A model generated the notes under the pieces. The model did not search any database, was not told the origin of the DNA, and saw only the letters and a program-made list of their open reading frames with translations. Of a stretch of DNA of 64,000 nt, positions 7,248 to 18,899 are shown piece after piece. The DNA comes from Orbilia blumenaviensis (Eukaryota > Ascomycota > Orbiliomycetes > Orbiliales > Orbiliaceae). The position numbers were made by a program, and so were the translations under genes. The stretch is from the NCBI GenBank assembly GCA_036872755.1, contig JAVHNS010000019.1:62001-126000 (forward strand), read 5' to 3'. Positions within the stretch are counted from its first letter, which is position 1. Each line of letters opens with the position of its first letter.

Positions 7248-8996
7248 ATGGAACAAGGCAAAGATGAGGGTCCCGCTCGCCCCATCAGTACAGAGCATGA
7301 TGACCCTTTCGATGACTTCGACGGAGTTCACTTCACAAAAGGCAGTCGGCCGGCAGATGGCCCCACCACCACCACCACCACCACCCAGACCGAGAAGCAC
7401 ACATCCATCATAGTTAAGGAGCAACGTCTCTCCGCTGCCGATAGGGCAGACCTGGTCTACTACCCGGCTCCGGTCCCCGTTATGTTAAATCTTCCGCCAA
7501 AACTTGCCGGCAATCGCTCTCAGAATCAACCCCAGACGGGTATCGAAGACATCCGTGCAAGGAGGGAATCATTGACCTCATTTCGGCGTTCACTTGTTCT
7601 CAAGGCATCTCATTCTAAGGCGGATGCTTCATCATTATTCGATAATATACTCGACGCCACAGTCGCATCGCCCGTCTTAGCGGTTGTCAACCATTCAGCT
7701 TCCAATACCAAAGCCCCGGGAGGGGGCCCGGGTCACGTCCGATCAACCTCAAAATTCTCCATGTCCATGCTAAGGAATGAAGAAACAGCTGCTCCACAAC
7801 CACCGGCTCGTCACCAGGCCCTCTCTGATTCCGACGACGGTCACGATGCTGGGTTGCAGAAAGGGAGTGTCCCACGGCCCACTGCTGCGGCGGAAGGGAA
7901 CATCACCGTGGGCTCCGGTAGTATTGGCGACGAGGCAATTAATACTATATCACGGGCGTCCTACTACCCACACTCCAGCCATGATTATGACGACGACAAT
8001 GACGACGACGAGGAGGGCAGGGAGGGGCGGCGGGCGGAGGATGAAGAGGCGGAAGGGGTACAATTCGTCCCTGCGACCCTTCTGGCCGAATTGGAATCCC
8101 GAAAGACACAACAACGTGCCCGAACAAACAAAGCTGCTGCTGCTGCTGCTGCTGCTGGTGCAAATAGGAATTCACGGCAAATGCCGACACTGCTCGAGAG
8201 AGATGCCATTGCGGAGGTGAAGAAGCAGGCGAGGAAACGGGGCCCGGTAAACCTTGGCTGGCAGGGCGATCAAGGCGCTGTCGACGAAGAGGAAGATGAT
8301 GTGCCGTTGGGGCTTCTCTTCGCGACCAAGCTATCCTCACGTCCGGCCGAGGTTCTGAGGGCGCCGGGGCTTTTGGCAATGAGGGAGGCGGAAGATAACG
8401 AACCACTAAGGAGGCGCCAGGAAAGATTGAAGCATAGCATAGGCAGGGAACCTGTGGATGTTAACCCACCCGCCGCTGATGCCATGGATGAAAAGGAGAC
8501 ACTGGGGCAGCGCCGGAGCCGACTGCAAGCGGCTCAGAAGCAACGGGAGGGCGCGGGCGATAGGGCTCAGGACCAGCAGCAGCAGCAGCAGCAGGAGGGG
8601 TCGGCTGAGGTGTTGACAGGGCCTCCGGTGGTTGGTTCGATGTCGGCAATGCTACAGGCGAACCCTCAGAAATCGTACCTTGGTGGTGGTGGGCAAGAGG
8701 GGGGCATGGTAAGAGGAGGGGTGGGGGGACCGAACGCCGAGTTACCGTTTGGGTACCAGGCGCAACAGCAGATGCACATGGGATTCGCGGGCAGCCAGCC
8801 GATGAACCGACAACTGGGGCATCAGAGAAAGCCCATGCTGCCGTACCAGCAGGATCCCAACGGGCCGATGGGCAAGAATCGAGATTACGAGTTTGGTATA
8901 CCGTTCCCGTACGCACCGGTTAACGCGGAGTACCTACAGCACCAGCAGGCACTGTTGGCAGATCAAATCGAGAGGTGGAGAAGCAGTGTGGTGTAA
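7248..8996 (+). CDS. Unrecognised low-complexity protein, 582 aa
   Basis: Single exon from ATG 7248 to TAA 8994-8996. The product is hydrophilic and mostly disordered: a Thr run (about 40-46), an acidic stretch with Asp/Glu blocks (about 245-265), an Ala run (about 292-299) and a Gln run (about 444-451). Between them are segments that look selected rather than random, such as VPVMLNLPPKL, FVPATLLAELESRK, ERDAIAEVKKQARKRGPVNLGW, EEDDVPLGLLF, APGLLAMREAEDNEPLRRRQERL and TLGQRRSRLQ. No signal peptide, membrane helix or catalytic motif is apparent. The continuous frame and ordered motif blocks make it a convincing gene; function unknown, probably a scaffold or regulator. Confidence 0.8.
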   Translation: MEQGKDEGPARPISTEHDDPFDDFDGVHFTKGSRPADGPTTTTTTTQTEKHTSIIVKEQRLSAADRADLVYYPAPVPVMLNLPPKLAGNRSQNQPQTGIEDIRARRESLTSFRRSLVLKASHSKADASSLFDNILDATVASPVLAVVNHSASNTKAPGGGPGHVRSTSKFSMSMLRNEETAAPQPPARHQALSDSDDGHDAGLQKGSVPRPTAAAEGNITVGSGSIGDEAINTISRASYYPHSSHDYDDDNDDDEEGREGRRAEDEEAEGVQFVPATLLAELESRKTQQRARTNKAAAAAAAAGANRNSRQMPTLLERDAIAEVKKQARKRGPVNLGWQGDQGAVDEEEDDVPLGLLFATKLSSRPAEVLRAPGLLAMREAEDNEPLRRRQERLKHSIGREPVDVNPPAADAMDEKETLGQRRSRLQAAQKQREGAGDRAQDQQQQQQQEGSAEVLTGPPVVGSMSAMLQANPQKSYLGGGGQEGGMVRGGVGGPNAELPFGYQAQQQMHMGFAGSQPMNRQLGHQRKPMLPYQQDPNGPMGKNRDYEFGIPFPYAPVNAEYLQHQQALLADQIERWRSSVV

Positions 8997-9974
8997 CTTA
9001 CTCAGGCATATATATATACTCGGGATTGAAAGAGAGGGGGGGAGAAGAGATTGATAGACGTGCTCAGAGTGTGAGAGTATGTGTGAGAGTGATATATATA
9101 AGTACAGTATAGGTAGTATATATGGCAAAGCTGGTGTGATGCTAAAGGCCATATCTTATACTGGATCTCTACCTACCTACCTACCTACCTACCTACCTAC
9201 TTGAGTACTTGGTTGTTTGGTTTATTTATATTTTGGGTGTTCAAAGTCGTATACTAGGTAGTGGTAGCCTTTATTTTATTTTATTTTATTTTATTTTATT
9301 TATTTATTAATTTTTGGTTCTATTCTTGTTCTGTTCTTGTCCTGTTCTTGTTCTGGTGTTCTGATACTTTTATATATAGGTACCTACCTGGTCTCGTAAT
9401 ACCTCCTACCTAGGTACCTACCTAGCCTATAACTATAACTATTCTATTTCCTTTCCTTTCGTTTACCTAGGTAGTATAGGGACCTACCGGGTACCTGGGC
9501 GGTAGTAGGAGACCGACTGCCCAGGTAGGCAGTCCAAGCAAGTCAACTTGTCTCGCATATTAAAAAATAAAATAAAATAAAAAACCAACAACAACAATAC
9601 AATCCTTCTCCCCTTCTCTTCCCTTTTTGACCACTCCAAGTGACTTGACTACCTACCTACCTACCTACCCGCCCAGGCAAGGTACTAACTACACAGTAAC
9701 CATACCGGTGGACTTTTACTGATAGCTACCTACCTACTACCTGTGTACCTAGCCTACCTACCTACCTACCTACCCTAGGCCTACCTACTTATTCCTTTCA
9801 ACCACCATCAGCCCATCCATCATAACCACCACCACCATCACCATCACCATCATCTTCACCATCATCTTCACCATAACCTCCACCACCACGTGCACTTCTA
9901 GGTTCCTCGTTCTTCGGTCTAAGTCTTTCGCCACCCATACCATATATACTATACCATACTATACTATACTCCAC

Positions 9975-10041
<67 letters not shown>

Positions 10042-10837
10042 TACGCATACACATACACATACACATACACATCACACGTACACAACATAGATCTCGATCA
10101 TCATCATCATCATCATCATCGGAACAGCATACACGGTTGCAATATATAACTTCCTGCTACTGTTACTGCTATTACGACCACTCGCGCCAACGGATGGGCT
10201 TTTATTAACCCGTTGTTGTACACCTAGTCGGTTCCTAATAACAAATCTCCAACCCGCGTCTTCCGTCCATCCATCCATCCATTATCTTCATCATCTCCAT
10301 CACCATCACCATAACCATCATCGCCAGCCAGCCTGCATGACCTCCGCCGCCGCCGCCGTCGCCAGTATATATGGAATAACTAATCTCTTTTTACCAAATT
10401 TAAAAATCAATCTATCTTCCGACTAAATAGTCTCGCCGTCTTCTATTATCATAATTATCATCTCTAAATAAACCTGTGGCCTCACCGTCGGAACCTTAGC
10501 CGAAGGGGTTTCCCTTCCAAACCCCCCCTCCTCCTCCTCCTCCCTATAAAAAAAAGAGAAGAAGAAAAAGGGCCTTCTTAAAAAATCCGTATGTTTTCCA
10601 CCCGTTCTCCCCTCTAACAATAATCTATCTCCCTCCCCACCCTCCCCCCTCTCCTCTTTCTCTCCTCCTCTTCTCTTCTCACCCCCGGAATCGAGTCTCT
10701 CTCCCTCTCTCTCTCTCTCTCTATCTCTCCCCCCTCCCCCTTCTCTACCTAGGTAACGGGTACCACCGTCCGAGTAAAGTCCTCCCTAACCCCCCTCCCT
10801 GACCCCCACCTAACCAGCCGGAATCAGGCTTTCGCGA
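8997..10837. other. Microsatellite-rich intergenic region
   Basis: No gene recognised. Holds (ACCT)n at 9169-9200, (TTTTA)n at about 9271-9304, more ACCT runs at 9648-9670 and 9727-9785, (ATC/ACC)n at about 9817-9862, (CACATA)n, (ATC)n at 10098-10121, TACCTAGGTA-type motifs, and a long CT-rich tract at 10620-10745. The pyrimidine-rich tract just before CDC4 is typical of a strong fungal promoter/5' UTR. Confidence 0.7.
9972..10072. repeat. (CACATA)n microsatellite
   Basis: About 16-17 nearly perfect hexamer copies over 100 bp with one A-to-G interruption. It creates a spurious Val-Tyr repeat ORF on the minus strand. Confidence 0.95.
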
Positions 10838-13800
10838 ATGAAAGGCTTCTTGTTTGGTTGGCATCATGCTAAATCTTCAGATGGAAACGAAAAAAGAGAA
10901 GCCCTTCGAGAACGAATGAACGAACGAACAACCATAATGCAGCAGCAGCAGAACAACCCCGTGAACAAAATGGAGAACCCAGATACCATAGGACAACTCT
11001 CTTTTGTACCCACAACCAGAACCACCGTCGTGACCACCACTACCACAACCACTACTTCTTTCCCGCCACTCATAATAAAACCCCCCCGGAGTCTAAGCCA
11101 ACTCGATACAAAGGAATATCCTTTGGCCACCGCTCCAACCCCTTTAGCCTTGAAACGCTTTTGCTTTGATCTCAACGGCCACCCGACCTATTTTCGTGAA
11201 AGTGACGATCCCAATAAGACTTTAATAAACCTCCAAAATCTAGTCAATGGCATCAAGGATGGCAATGGTACAATACGCGTAGTCGACAAGGGGGAACAGC
11301 ATTACCAAACCCCCCCGGTATCCCAAGTCGACGCTACTAATGCTAATGCCGGTGCTGTCGGTGGTGCTGTCGGTGGTGCTGGTGGTGCTGCTGCTGTCGA
11401 CATGATCTCTACCTCTGCTGGTGCTAGAAAACGCCCTGCTTCCCCGTTACCAGCCATTGAACTTTCCGGTAAATCCATTTCATATCAAAAAACCAAACGC
11501 AGGCACACCTCAAAAACAAAACCAGAAACACAACAACCAGTCCGATTTTCCAAACACAGGTCACACACCGGCCAAACTATAATAACCCCTTCATCCGGGT
11601 TTTCTGCTGGCGCTGGTGGCAGTTCTCCTAACTCGCGCCCTGATTGTTCGCCAGGTTTAAATTCTATCGAGGGTCGCCCGCCATCGCTTTGGTCAAGTGT
11701 ACCCGAGTTTACCGCACAGTTTGGCGATGTTATCGGTCAAAGAGAATCACCCGCCGTGATATCCCCATATGCAAATCGTCCTTCCCTGGTATTCACCCCC
11801 ACAGAACAGGACGGCTCAAGGTTTACCGTTGAGCAAACGGACTTGAGATCTTCCTCTTCCTCTTCTTCTTCTTCATCTATGCGTTTACCTGGTGAAAACA
11901 TCATCATCGGCGGTGATGCAAACCGTTCTTCTCACGATCCTACCGGATCCATACTAACACCTATCAATAATAATAATAATAACAATAACGAGCCACCCAG
12001 CCTACCTTCACCAAGTCTTAGCCCCGTCACCGCTGCATTGACTCTAGGGAAATCAAAAACCGATTATTTCTCTCGACCCGAAAGCCAGGATGAAGAACTT
12101 GGATCACCCCTAGCATTATCACACGCCGGGGACAGCATGGAGGATGTGGATGTGGTTCCGTTCGACGAACCCTTGCCGTTATCACGAGGCGCAGGCGGCG
12201 GCGGCGGCGGCGGCCTGGATGGAATACCTGGTTTGATGCAGCTTCCTCAGATGGTGGATACATTCGATTCAATGCCTCAAGCCATCAAATCATATCTCAT
12301 GTACCAGTTCCTAAGACGATGTGACAAAAACACGCTCCAATTCGTCGCTGGTGTTGTGAACCCAGCCCTCAAATGCGACTTTCTTGCCAAGCTACCTACT
12401 GAACTTTCACTGAATATCATCAAATTTCTGGACTACGGCAGTCTAGCGAATGCCGCGCAGGTTTCCAAAAAATGGAGAATTCTGATCGATTCCGACGAGT
12501 GGACATGGAAACGATTGTTCGAAGTCGATGGCTACATACTAGCCGATGGTGAGTTGGAACGTGCGGTACGAGAGGGTTGGGGATACCAGGATCCGGAAGG
12601 CTTTTTGGATTGCGAAAAGGATATCCAGATATGTCTCGCTAAGGGGTCTCTATCTTCGGCATCTTCTTTTCTGTCAAATTCTATTCGGAAGCGCAAGGTC
12701 ACCAGGCTCTCACTGAAAAAATCTCAAAAACAGAGGCAAACCGTTGAATCCCTGGGCAAGGACGAGTTCAAGGAATTGATAAATGATCTTTCTAGCAATG
12801 AGGGCTTTGCGGCAGCGGTGCATGCGGCGTCTTCCAACCCTCCCCCCAGTGTTGGTCTGGCGTCCCTGACAAACCTCCATTTGTACAAATCGCTCTACCG
12901 CCGGCACCACATCATCAGGAAGAGCTGGGTCCGGCCGGATGTTCAACCACGACATATTTCCTTCAGGGGTCACCAGCGGTTTGTCGTAACCTGTCTGCAA
13001 TTTGACTCGGAAAGGATTTTGACGGGCTCGGACGACACCAATATCAATGTCTACGACACCAACACTGGCGCCCTTCTTGCAAAGCTCGAAGGACACGAAG
13101 GAGGCGTCTGGGCTTTGCAGTATCACAATAATACACTCGTTTCCGGGTCTACAGACAGAACCGTGAGGGTTTGGGATATTGAATCAGCGGAATGTACTCA
13201 GGTCTTCCACGGACACACATCAACTGTCAGGTGTCTTCAAATCCTTCTACCTACCAAAATAACTACAAGTGATGGGAAAACCGCGATCATGCCAAAACAA
13301 CCCTTGATTATAACTGGTTCCAGAGACTCCACCCTCAAAATATGGAGGCTTCCTACCAGAGCGGATAAACCTTACAAACCATCGACAACCGCTGATATTG
13401 ATAGTCAACCACCAAACCCGTTTCTTATTCGTACTTTGCAGGGACACGGACATTCGGTTCGCGCGATTGCCGCTCACGGCGATACCCTTGTTAGTGGGAG
13501 CTACGATAACTTTGTGCGTGTCTGGAAAATATCGACCGGAGAGTGTGTTCATAGGCTTGCCGGCCACACAGCCAAAGTATATAGCGTCGTACTCGACCAC
13601 AAACGGAACCGTTGCATAAGTGGGAGCATGGACAGCTGTGTCAAAGTGTGGAGTCTTGATAACGGGGCCCTTCTATATACGCTCGAAGGTCACACCTCTC
13701 TTGTCGGTCTGCTCGATCTTTCCCATGATTATCTTGTTTCCGCTGCTGCAGATGCCTCTCTGCGAATATGGGACCCCGAAACCGGTCAACTTCGGCATAC

Positions 13801-14213
13801 ACTTTCCGCGCATACTGGGGCGATAACATGCTTCCAGCACGATGGACATAAAGTGATTTCGGGTTCCGACGGGACCCTGAAGATGTGGAACATTAAAACT
13901 GGCCGATTCATCCGCGACCTCCTCACTAATCTCAGTGGTGTTTGGCAAGTGAAGTTTAATGAACGTCGATGTGTCGCCGCTGTTCAGCGGGAAAACCTTA
14001 CTTTCATTGAGGTATGTACAACCAAAACCAACCCTTTCATGTGGTTCTTGAAGGTATCGAGAAATTAACCCATGGGGATTACAATTTTTTTAGGTGCTTG
14101 ATTTCGGAGCAGCCCGAGATGGCGTTCCAGATGATCAACGCGGGCGACGGATTGTCGTTAATTCTAAGGGCGTAGAAGTCGACCCGGCCGATATTTTAAA
14201 TGATGACTTATGA
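10838..14213 (+). CDS. CDC4: Cdc4-type F-box/WD40 protein, SCF ubiquitin ligase receptor
   Basis: Two exons, 10838-14011 and 14094-14213, with an 82-nt intron (GTATGT...TTTTTTTAG), giving about 1097 residues. It recruits phosphorylated substrates (in yeast Sic1, Gcn4, Cln3) to the SCF ligase in the nucleus. The N-terminal half is disordered with Ser, Asn and Gly runs. The F-box is near 515-560 (LPTELSLNIIKFLDYGSLANAAQVSKKW split over the domain). Seven to eight WD40 repeats run from about 704 to the end (GSDDTNINVYD, VSGSTDRTVRVWD, GSYDNFVRVWK, SGSMDSCVKVW). Intron removal restores the family ending FIEVLDFG. The F-box-WD order and repeat sequences fit Cdc4 better than Met30/SconB. Later in-frame ATGs could be the true start. 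Confidence 0.93.
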
Positions 14214-14873
14214 AGCATTCATGATCCAAAAATTTGGCGTGTTCACATTTTCGGTTTCGCCGTTTGGATGCACGGGTTGTTCTAGCGTTTTTCTTTTTTC
14301 CTTTTTTTTTTTGTACAATTAGAAGCGTGGTTCTTTCGTCCTTTGACCGTACATCATCATGGCAATGCATTAATATGGGCGGTTCGGATCCTTGGTATCC
14401 AGGTATTGAGCGTTTTTTTTTATATTTATTTATTTATTTATTTATATATATATATCCCCCCCCCCCCCCCCCCCCTCTCTCTATCTCTGTGTGTATGGGG
14501 AAGAGATCTCCCTCTTAGCTTAGAAGAATATGATCAAGGGCAGCTGGCACTGGTCAGGCCAGTAAGCGGCGAGTGGATAGATACTCTGCGGTTCTTGAAC
14601 CTCATTCTAATCCAAATTACTAGTATATGAGGATTTTATATTTCCTGCAGGATGCAATGTCATGCCCACGTTAATATCGGTTAATTCTGTGTGACGCCGC
14701 CTGCTTTTCCAGCACAACAGACCACCGAGAAGGGACCTATATTACGGAGAGGCATGGATCCCCTTCATCTATTATAACGGATTTATCGACGGTCTGCATT
14801 CCAGGTCACGTCCAAGTAGGGTCAGACTCCCCAAGGGTACCCTCGAGAGAAGCTACGCTTTCCTAGGGCTTTT

Positions 14874-14911
<38 letters not shown>

Positions 14912-15104
14912 AAAGGGAAGGAAAGGAAAGGAAAGGAAAGAAAATCAAATAAAAACGGGGGAAGAAACCGAGCTCTGGTCCGGGGCGTATCAGTGAGTTT
15001 GCTTCATCGGGTGGCAGGGTATTTTATACCCGACCTTAGTACTACCTTCTGACCCAGTGGAGAGTAATCATTGTTATAAACGACACCAGGGATAGACAAA
15101 AAGC
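14214..15104. other. Convergent 3' intergenic region with homopolymer runs
   Basis: Lies between the 3' ends of CDC4 and the ING gene. Contains (TTTA)n/(TA)n at about 14410-14455, a 20-base C run (14456-14475), a 34-base A run (14876-14909) and a following GGAAA repeat to about 14944. No gene seen. Confidence 0.75.
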
Positions 15105-17065
15105 TTACGCTCGATGCTGACTCGCCTTACTGGGTTTAGGAGTATTTTGAATACCCGTTCGGCATTCTCTACAATACCATTTATCTAGAACGAAGATTTA
15201 GCGGGATTATTGCAAGCCCAGAGAATGGAGTACATACCTTTTGAGCTAGGCATGTGAGAAAGCCCGACGCATGGTAAGTGAAACCATTCCCGCTGACAAC
15301 CTGGGCCATCACAGGCCACCATCTTACCATATGAGATTTGGTTGCAGTAGCAATATCGCATCTCATCTGCGTCGACATCCCCTTCATCTTCATCTTCATC
15401 TTCTTCTTCGTAATCTTCTCGGGCGTCATTTAGAGTTGATTTATCGTCATTTTGTATCAGAGATTCATTGGTTGACTTGGATGGCTTGGATGGTATGGCC
15501 TTGGAGACCGCCGGGTGAGCATTTTTTATAGCATCAGAGGCCACCAAAGGCTTAGGTGCCGACTTCCCAGCCGATGCTCCAGCGCCACGACTACTTGTCT
15601 TTTCCGTGGCCTCTGTGGCTTGCAACAACTTCTCAACACCTGCCAGCGGGCCATCTAGTGGAGCTATGCCTGGGCCATCTCTAACCGCATCCCTACTTAT
15701 AGCCATGGGGGTTTCCTGGGATGTGATTGAGTGGTCTTTTCGACCATGCACCTCTTTGTCCAGATCAACCTGTTTCTCATGACCCGATTGTTGTTGTTGT
15801 ACCTTCTCCTGTGGTGCCTTTGAGGCAGGTGCTGACTTGGACTCAAATGATGACATCTTATCCTCTTGTTTAACATGGTTGTCTATCTTTAGGGCAGCCT
15901 TTGTTTCCGATTTTGTGGAGTGGGGCTTGGAACGGGGGTTCCTGTGACTGACGTCTTTCTTTCCAGGATCAGGCCCCGCCGCAATGAAGTTTTCTGGGGG
16001 TGGGGGTGGACCTCCTGCGGTACGGGGGTCTGTGAAGGCTTGCTTGGTAGGTGATAAGGTGGCTGTGGCTTGTGGGGCGGGTGCTCTGCGAGAGGGGCCA
16101 AAGCGAACCGTTAATAAAGCGGTATTTGCAGCTTTCGGGCATCATGTGTATTCCTACCTTTTCCTCGAGGTCGACTGCTTTGGATTGCTCACCGAATTCT
16201 GGGGGCCGTGTGACTTTGTAGCGGTTTGCGCTTTTACGGGTGGGATGGTATGGGAATTGGAATATGTTCCGCTCCGAGCTTGCGTCGTATTTCGCTCTGG
16301 CGCTACAATTTTGTTCGATTGGTTGCTGTGAGCAGCCCCTTTGCGGCGCTTAGCAGCAGGGATAATTGGTGAGTTTTCGTAATGAAGACCCGTTGGTTCA
16401 GTATGGTTCGTTGCCTTCGGCTCCAATTGATCTGGGGCATGAGCGTAGCGTCGAGAGGTCCCCTCTCTACGCCCATCAGCCCTCGAAGACCCGATGGCTA
16501 GTTCCGATTCCGTAGGATATACTGTTGTCGGTATACTTTCGTTTGCTCCCGTCCTTTGATTGAGGGAGCCATCGACGATGGAGTTGCCATATGCCCAATG
16601 TGCAGGGTTCCCATCGCGAATGACAGGGTCGATCTCAAGAGTGGTGGCATTATATGCATCATCGAGACGAACTTGATGCTTTGCGAGGGCTTCCGATGCA
16701 GTCGATATGACATGGATCTTTTCGTCCAAGGTCAGAAGAAGATCCGAGATCAAAACTCGCACTTGGTGTAGACGCGACCGCTTGGCATGCTCATCGGAGA
16801 GTTCATCGCCAGGCTGGTCATCCGAGAGGCGAACGGGGTCGGCCTCGGCCTCGGTCTCGTCCGGAGCCTTTGGCCAAGGTGGTGGGTTCAAAGCGTGCTT
16901 GATAAAGCCGCGAAGCAAGTCCTCGGGGCCAGAGGCTTTTGCATCGACCTCTCTCAGCAGGGTGAAATGCCTGATGGTCTCCTGGGGGAGTGCTTCGATG
17001 GCATCCGTGAATGCTGCCAGGCCCGGGCAGAACTGGGGGGACCGTCGAGGGTTAGTGGCGGACAT
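15105..17065 (-). CDS. PHO23: ING-family PHD chromatin protein (Pho23-like)
   Basis: Three exons on the minus strand, 16158-17065, 15238-16085 and 15105-15184, give 611 residues; introns are 72 and 53 nt. The N-terminal ING domain (about 10-160) has PGLAAFTDAIEALPQETIRH, TLLREVDAK and LDEKIHVIS, close to yeast Pho23, a subunit of the Rpd3L histone deacetylase complex. A long disordered linker follows. The C-terminal PHD finger (about 543-595) has CYCNQISYGKMVACD, CQREWFHLPC and, after the last intron, WYCREC, completing the C4HC3 zinc ligands; ING PHDs read H3K4me3. Yng1/Yng2-type membership is possible but the N-terminus fits Pho23 best. The linker is much longer than in yeast. Confidence 0.9.
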
Positions 17066-18899
17066 GGTGGTTGGCGTATGGTGTGGTCTGTGGTGGGTGA
17101 TGATGATAGGTTGAAGGGATGGAGAGGACGGAGGGGAAAGTGTTGCCTCGCTAGCTGCGGATGTTGATCCGTAGCTATTAGTTACAGTAGCACTTTCCTG
17201 GCTTGGGGACGGCCTGGTTGGTTAGTACCCGCGTAGCTTGCAAAGTACTAGCAGCTATTGAGCACGTTACCCACGCAGCTAGGTTAGCTGGGCTGGAGGA
17301 GGGTTGCTTGGGGGGCAGGGAGAGATGCTGGCTAGCTGGCTGACTGGGGGGGATGTCTTGGGTTGGTTGGGTAAGTAACCAAGTAAAGTACCAAATACCT
17401 AGGTAGCCACAAAGTAAGTAAGTAAGGTAAGTACCTAGGTAGGTAGGCACGTACCTACCCAGTCACTAGGTAGCTGCTGCTGATTGCTGATGCTGCTGAT
17501 GCTGCTGATGCTGCTGCTTCCGTTGCTGTTGGAATTGCCAATAACAAATTAACTCCCACTAACTCCTCACTAACTTACTCCCTCTTCCCCTCTCCACCTC
17601 ACCTTACCTTACCCAACCTTACCTGGCTTTGCCTGACCTTGCTTCACCTCACCTTATTTCGTCGCTGTTCAGCCAGTAGCGGTTAGCGCCGCCAGAGCTA
17701 GACAGATATCGCTGCTGCCACATCACCATGCAGCTGTGACGAGCGAACAGTATCCGCAGAAGCAGAAGCAGAACGAACTGGCAGTACCAACTGGCGGCGG
17801 TATGTTGACGTGGTCTCGCACCGGCCAGCGAAATTCTGAGCCGGGTCTCCATCGTCAAATCCTCATCGTCACAACTGTGATTCAATCGGTGGATCATGGC
17901 TATGAAACCCCGCCGAAAATGAAAGGGTTAGTAACCAGACGAGACAAGACGAGATGGAAAAGATGTAAAGACGGAAGGACGGGATGATTCTGGGGACGAT
18001 GGAAATAGCAGCAACCATACACCCCCCTTCCCCCTTCCCGAGGTGCCTTTCCAGCAGAGTGTTTTGATGGAGGCTTTCCGGCCATCGTCGATGGACTGGC
18101 CCCAATTGGCCCCAATTGACTTTGCGAGGGAGTGCCTGCCTGCTTACTGAAGCGACCAAGTGAGTGGGTAAGTAAGTAATTAAGTACCTAGGTTCTTGAT
18201 TTTCTCCCTGGCGAAGGTCGAGATAGGCTTGGTTAACTCACATTCTGCGATGCAGACAACCTGGGAAAACCCACGTCCTGAACCACAGGCCATGTACATG
18301 TGCTATGTGCATGAGGCAGCCTGCCCTGCACATCCGTACTTACGTGTGAGCGGTGTCAACCAAATGGTCACAGTCGATTCGTTGGTCCTTTGCAGTGACA
18401 CGGATTCGATGCGATGCCAGTCCGATGTAGGCTAGCACCCAATGGCCCCAATATTGACCTCTTGCTATCCCAAACACATCACAAAATTATACTCTCTTTC
18501 TTATACCTTCTCCTCTTCTCCGTCTAAACTAGTCGACATCGGAGAACTCGAACTTGGGGAATCCATCTATTCACTACTGAATGCATTGTAGTGGTGAGGT
18601 TTCCTTAACAATTGCTTTTCTATCCACGACTCCGACAGAGGCTTTTCGGTACCATCGAACCATCATTTCAATCAGCTCGCAATTCAAGCCCGCCAAACCC
18701 TACCATTCTCTCCGAATCTGGGTTGTAACGTTATCCCAGACAGCACCCCATTCCTGTATCGAAATCGACTCCCTTGACATCTTCAAAAATACGAAAACTC
18801 CATTAGCGTACGATTGTCTTCCACCTTAGAAGACCTTGTATTAAACTTTTGGGTAGCCCATCCCCAACTGTCAGCTGTTACTATTATTCGGGGCATAAA
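17066..18899. other. Divergent intergenic region
   Basis: 1.8 kb between two divergent genes. Shows ACCT/GGTA motifs near 17395-17470, a (CTGATG)n-like tract at about 17475-17520, and otherwise ordinary unique DNA. Short ORFs lack coding character. Probably holds both promoters and a long 5' UTR for the downstream Myb gene. Confidence 0.6.

Noticed and set aside
7945..8916. Large antisense ORFs under the 7248-8996 gene
   Set aside because: They mirror repeat-rich, GC-rich coding sequence; the plus strand has the coherent protein.
9798..10088. Minus-strand ORF with Val-Tyr repeats
   Set aside because: Pure translation of the (CACATA)n microsatellite.
16707..17167. Plus-strand ORFs of 126-135 codons opposite the ING gene
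   Set aside because: Shadows of the first exon of the ING gene, which has clear family motifs on the minus strand.
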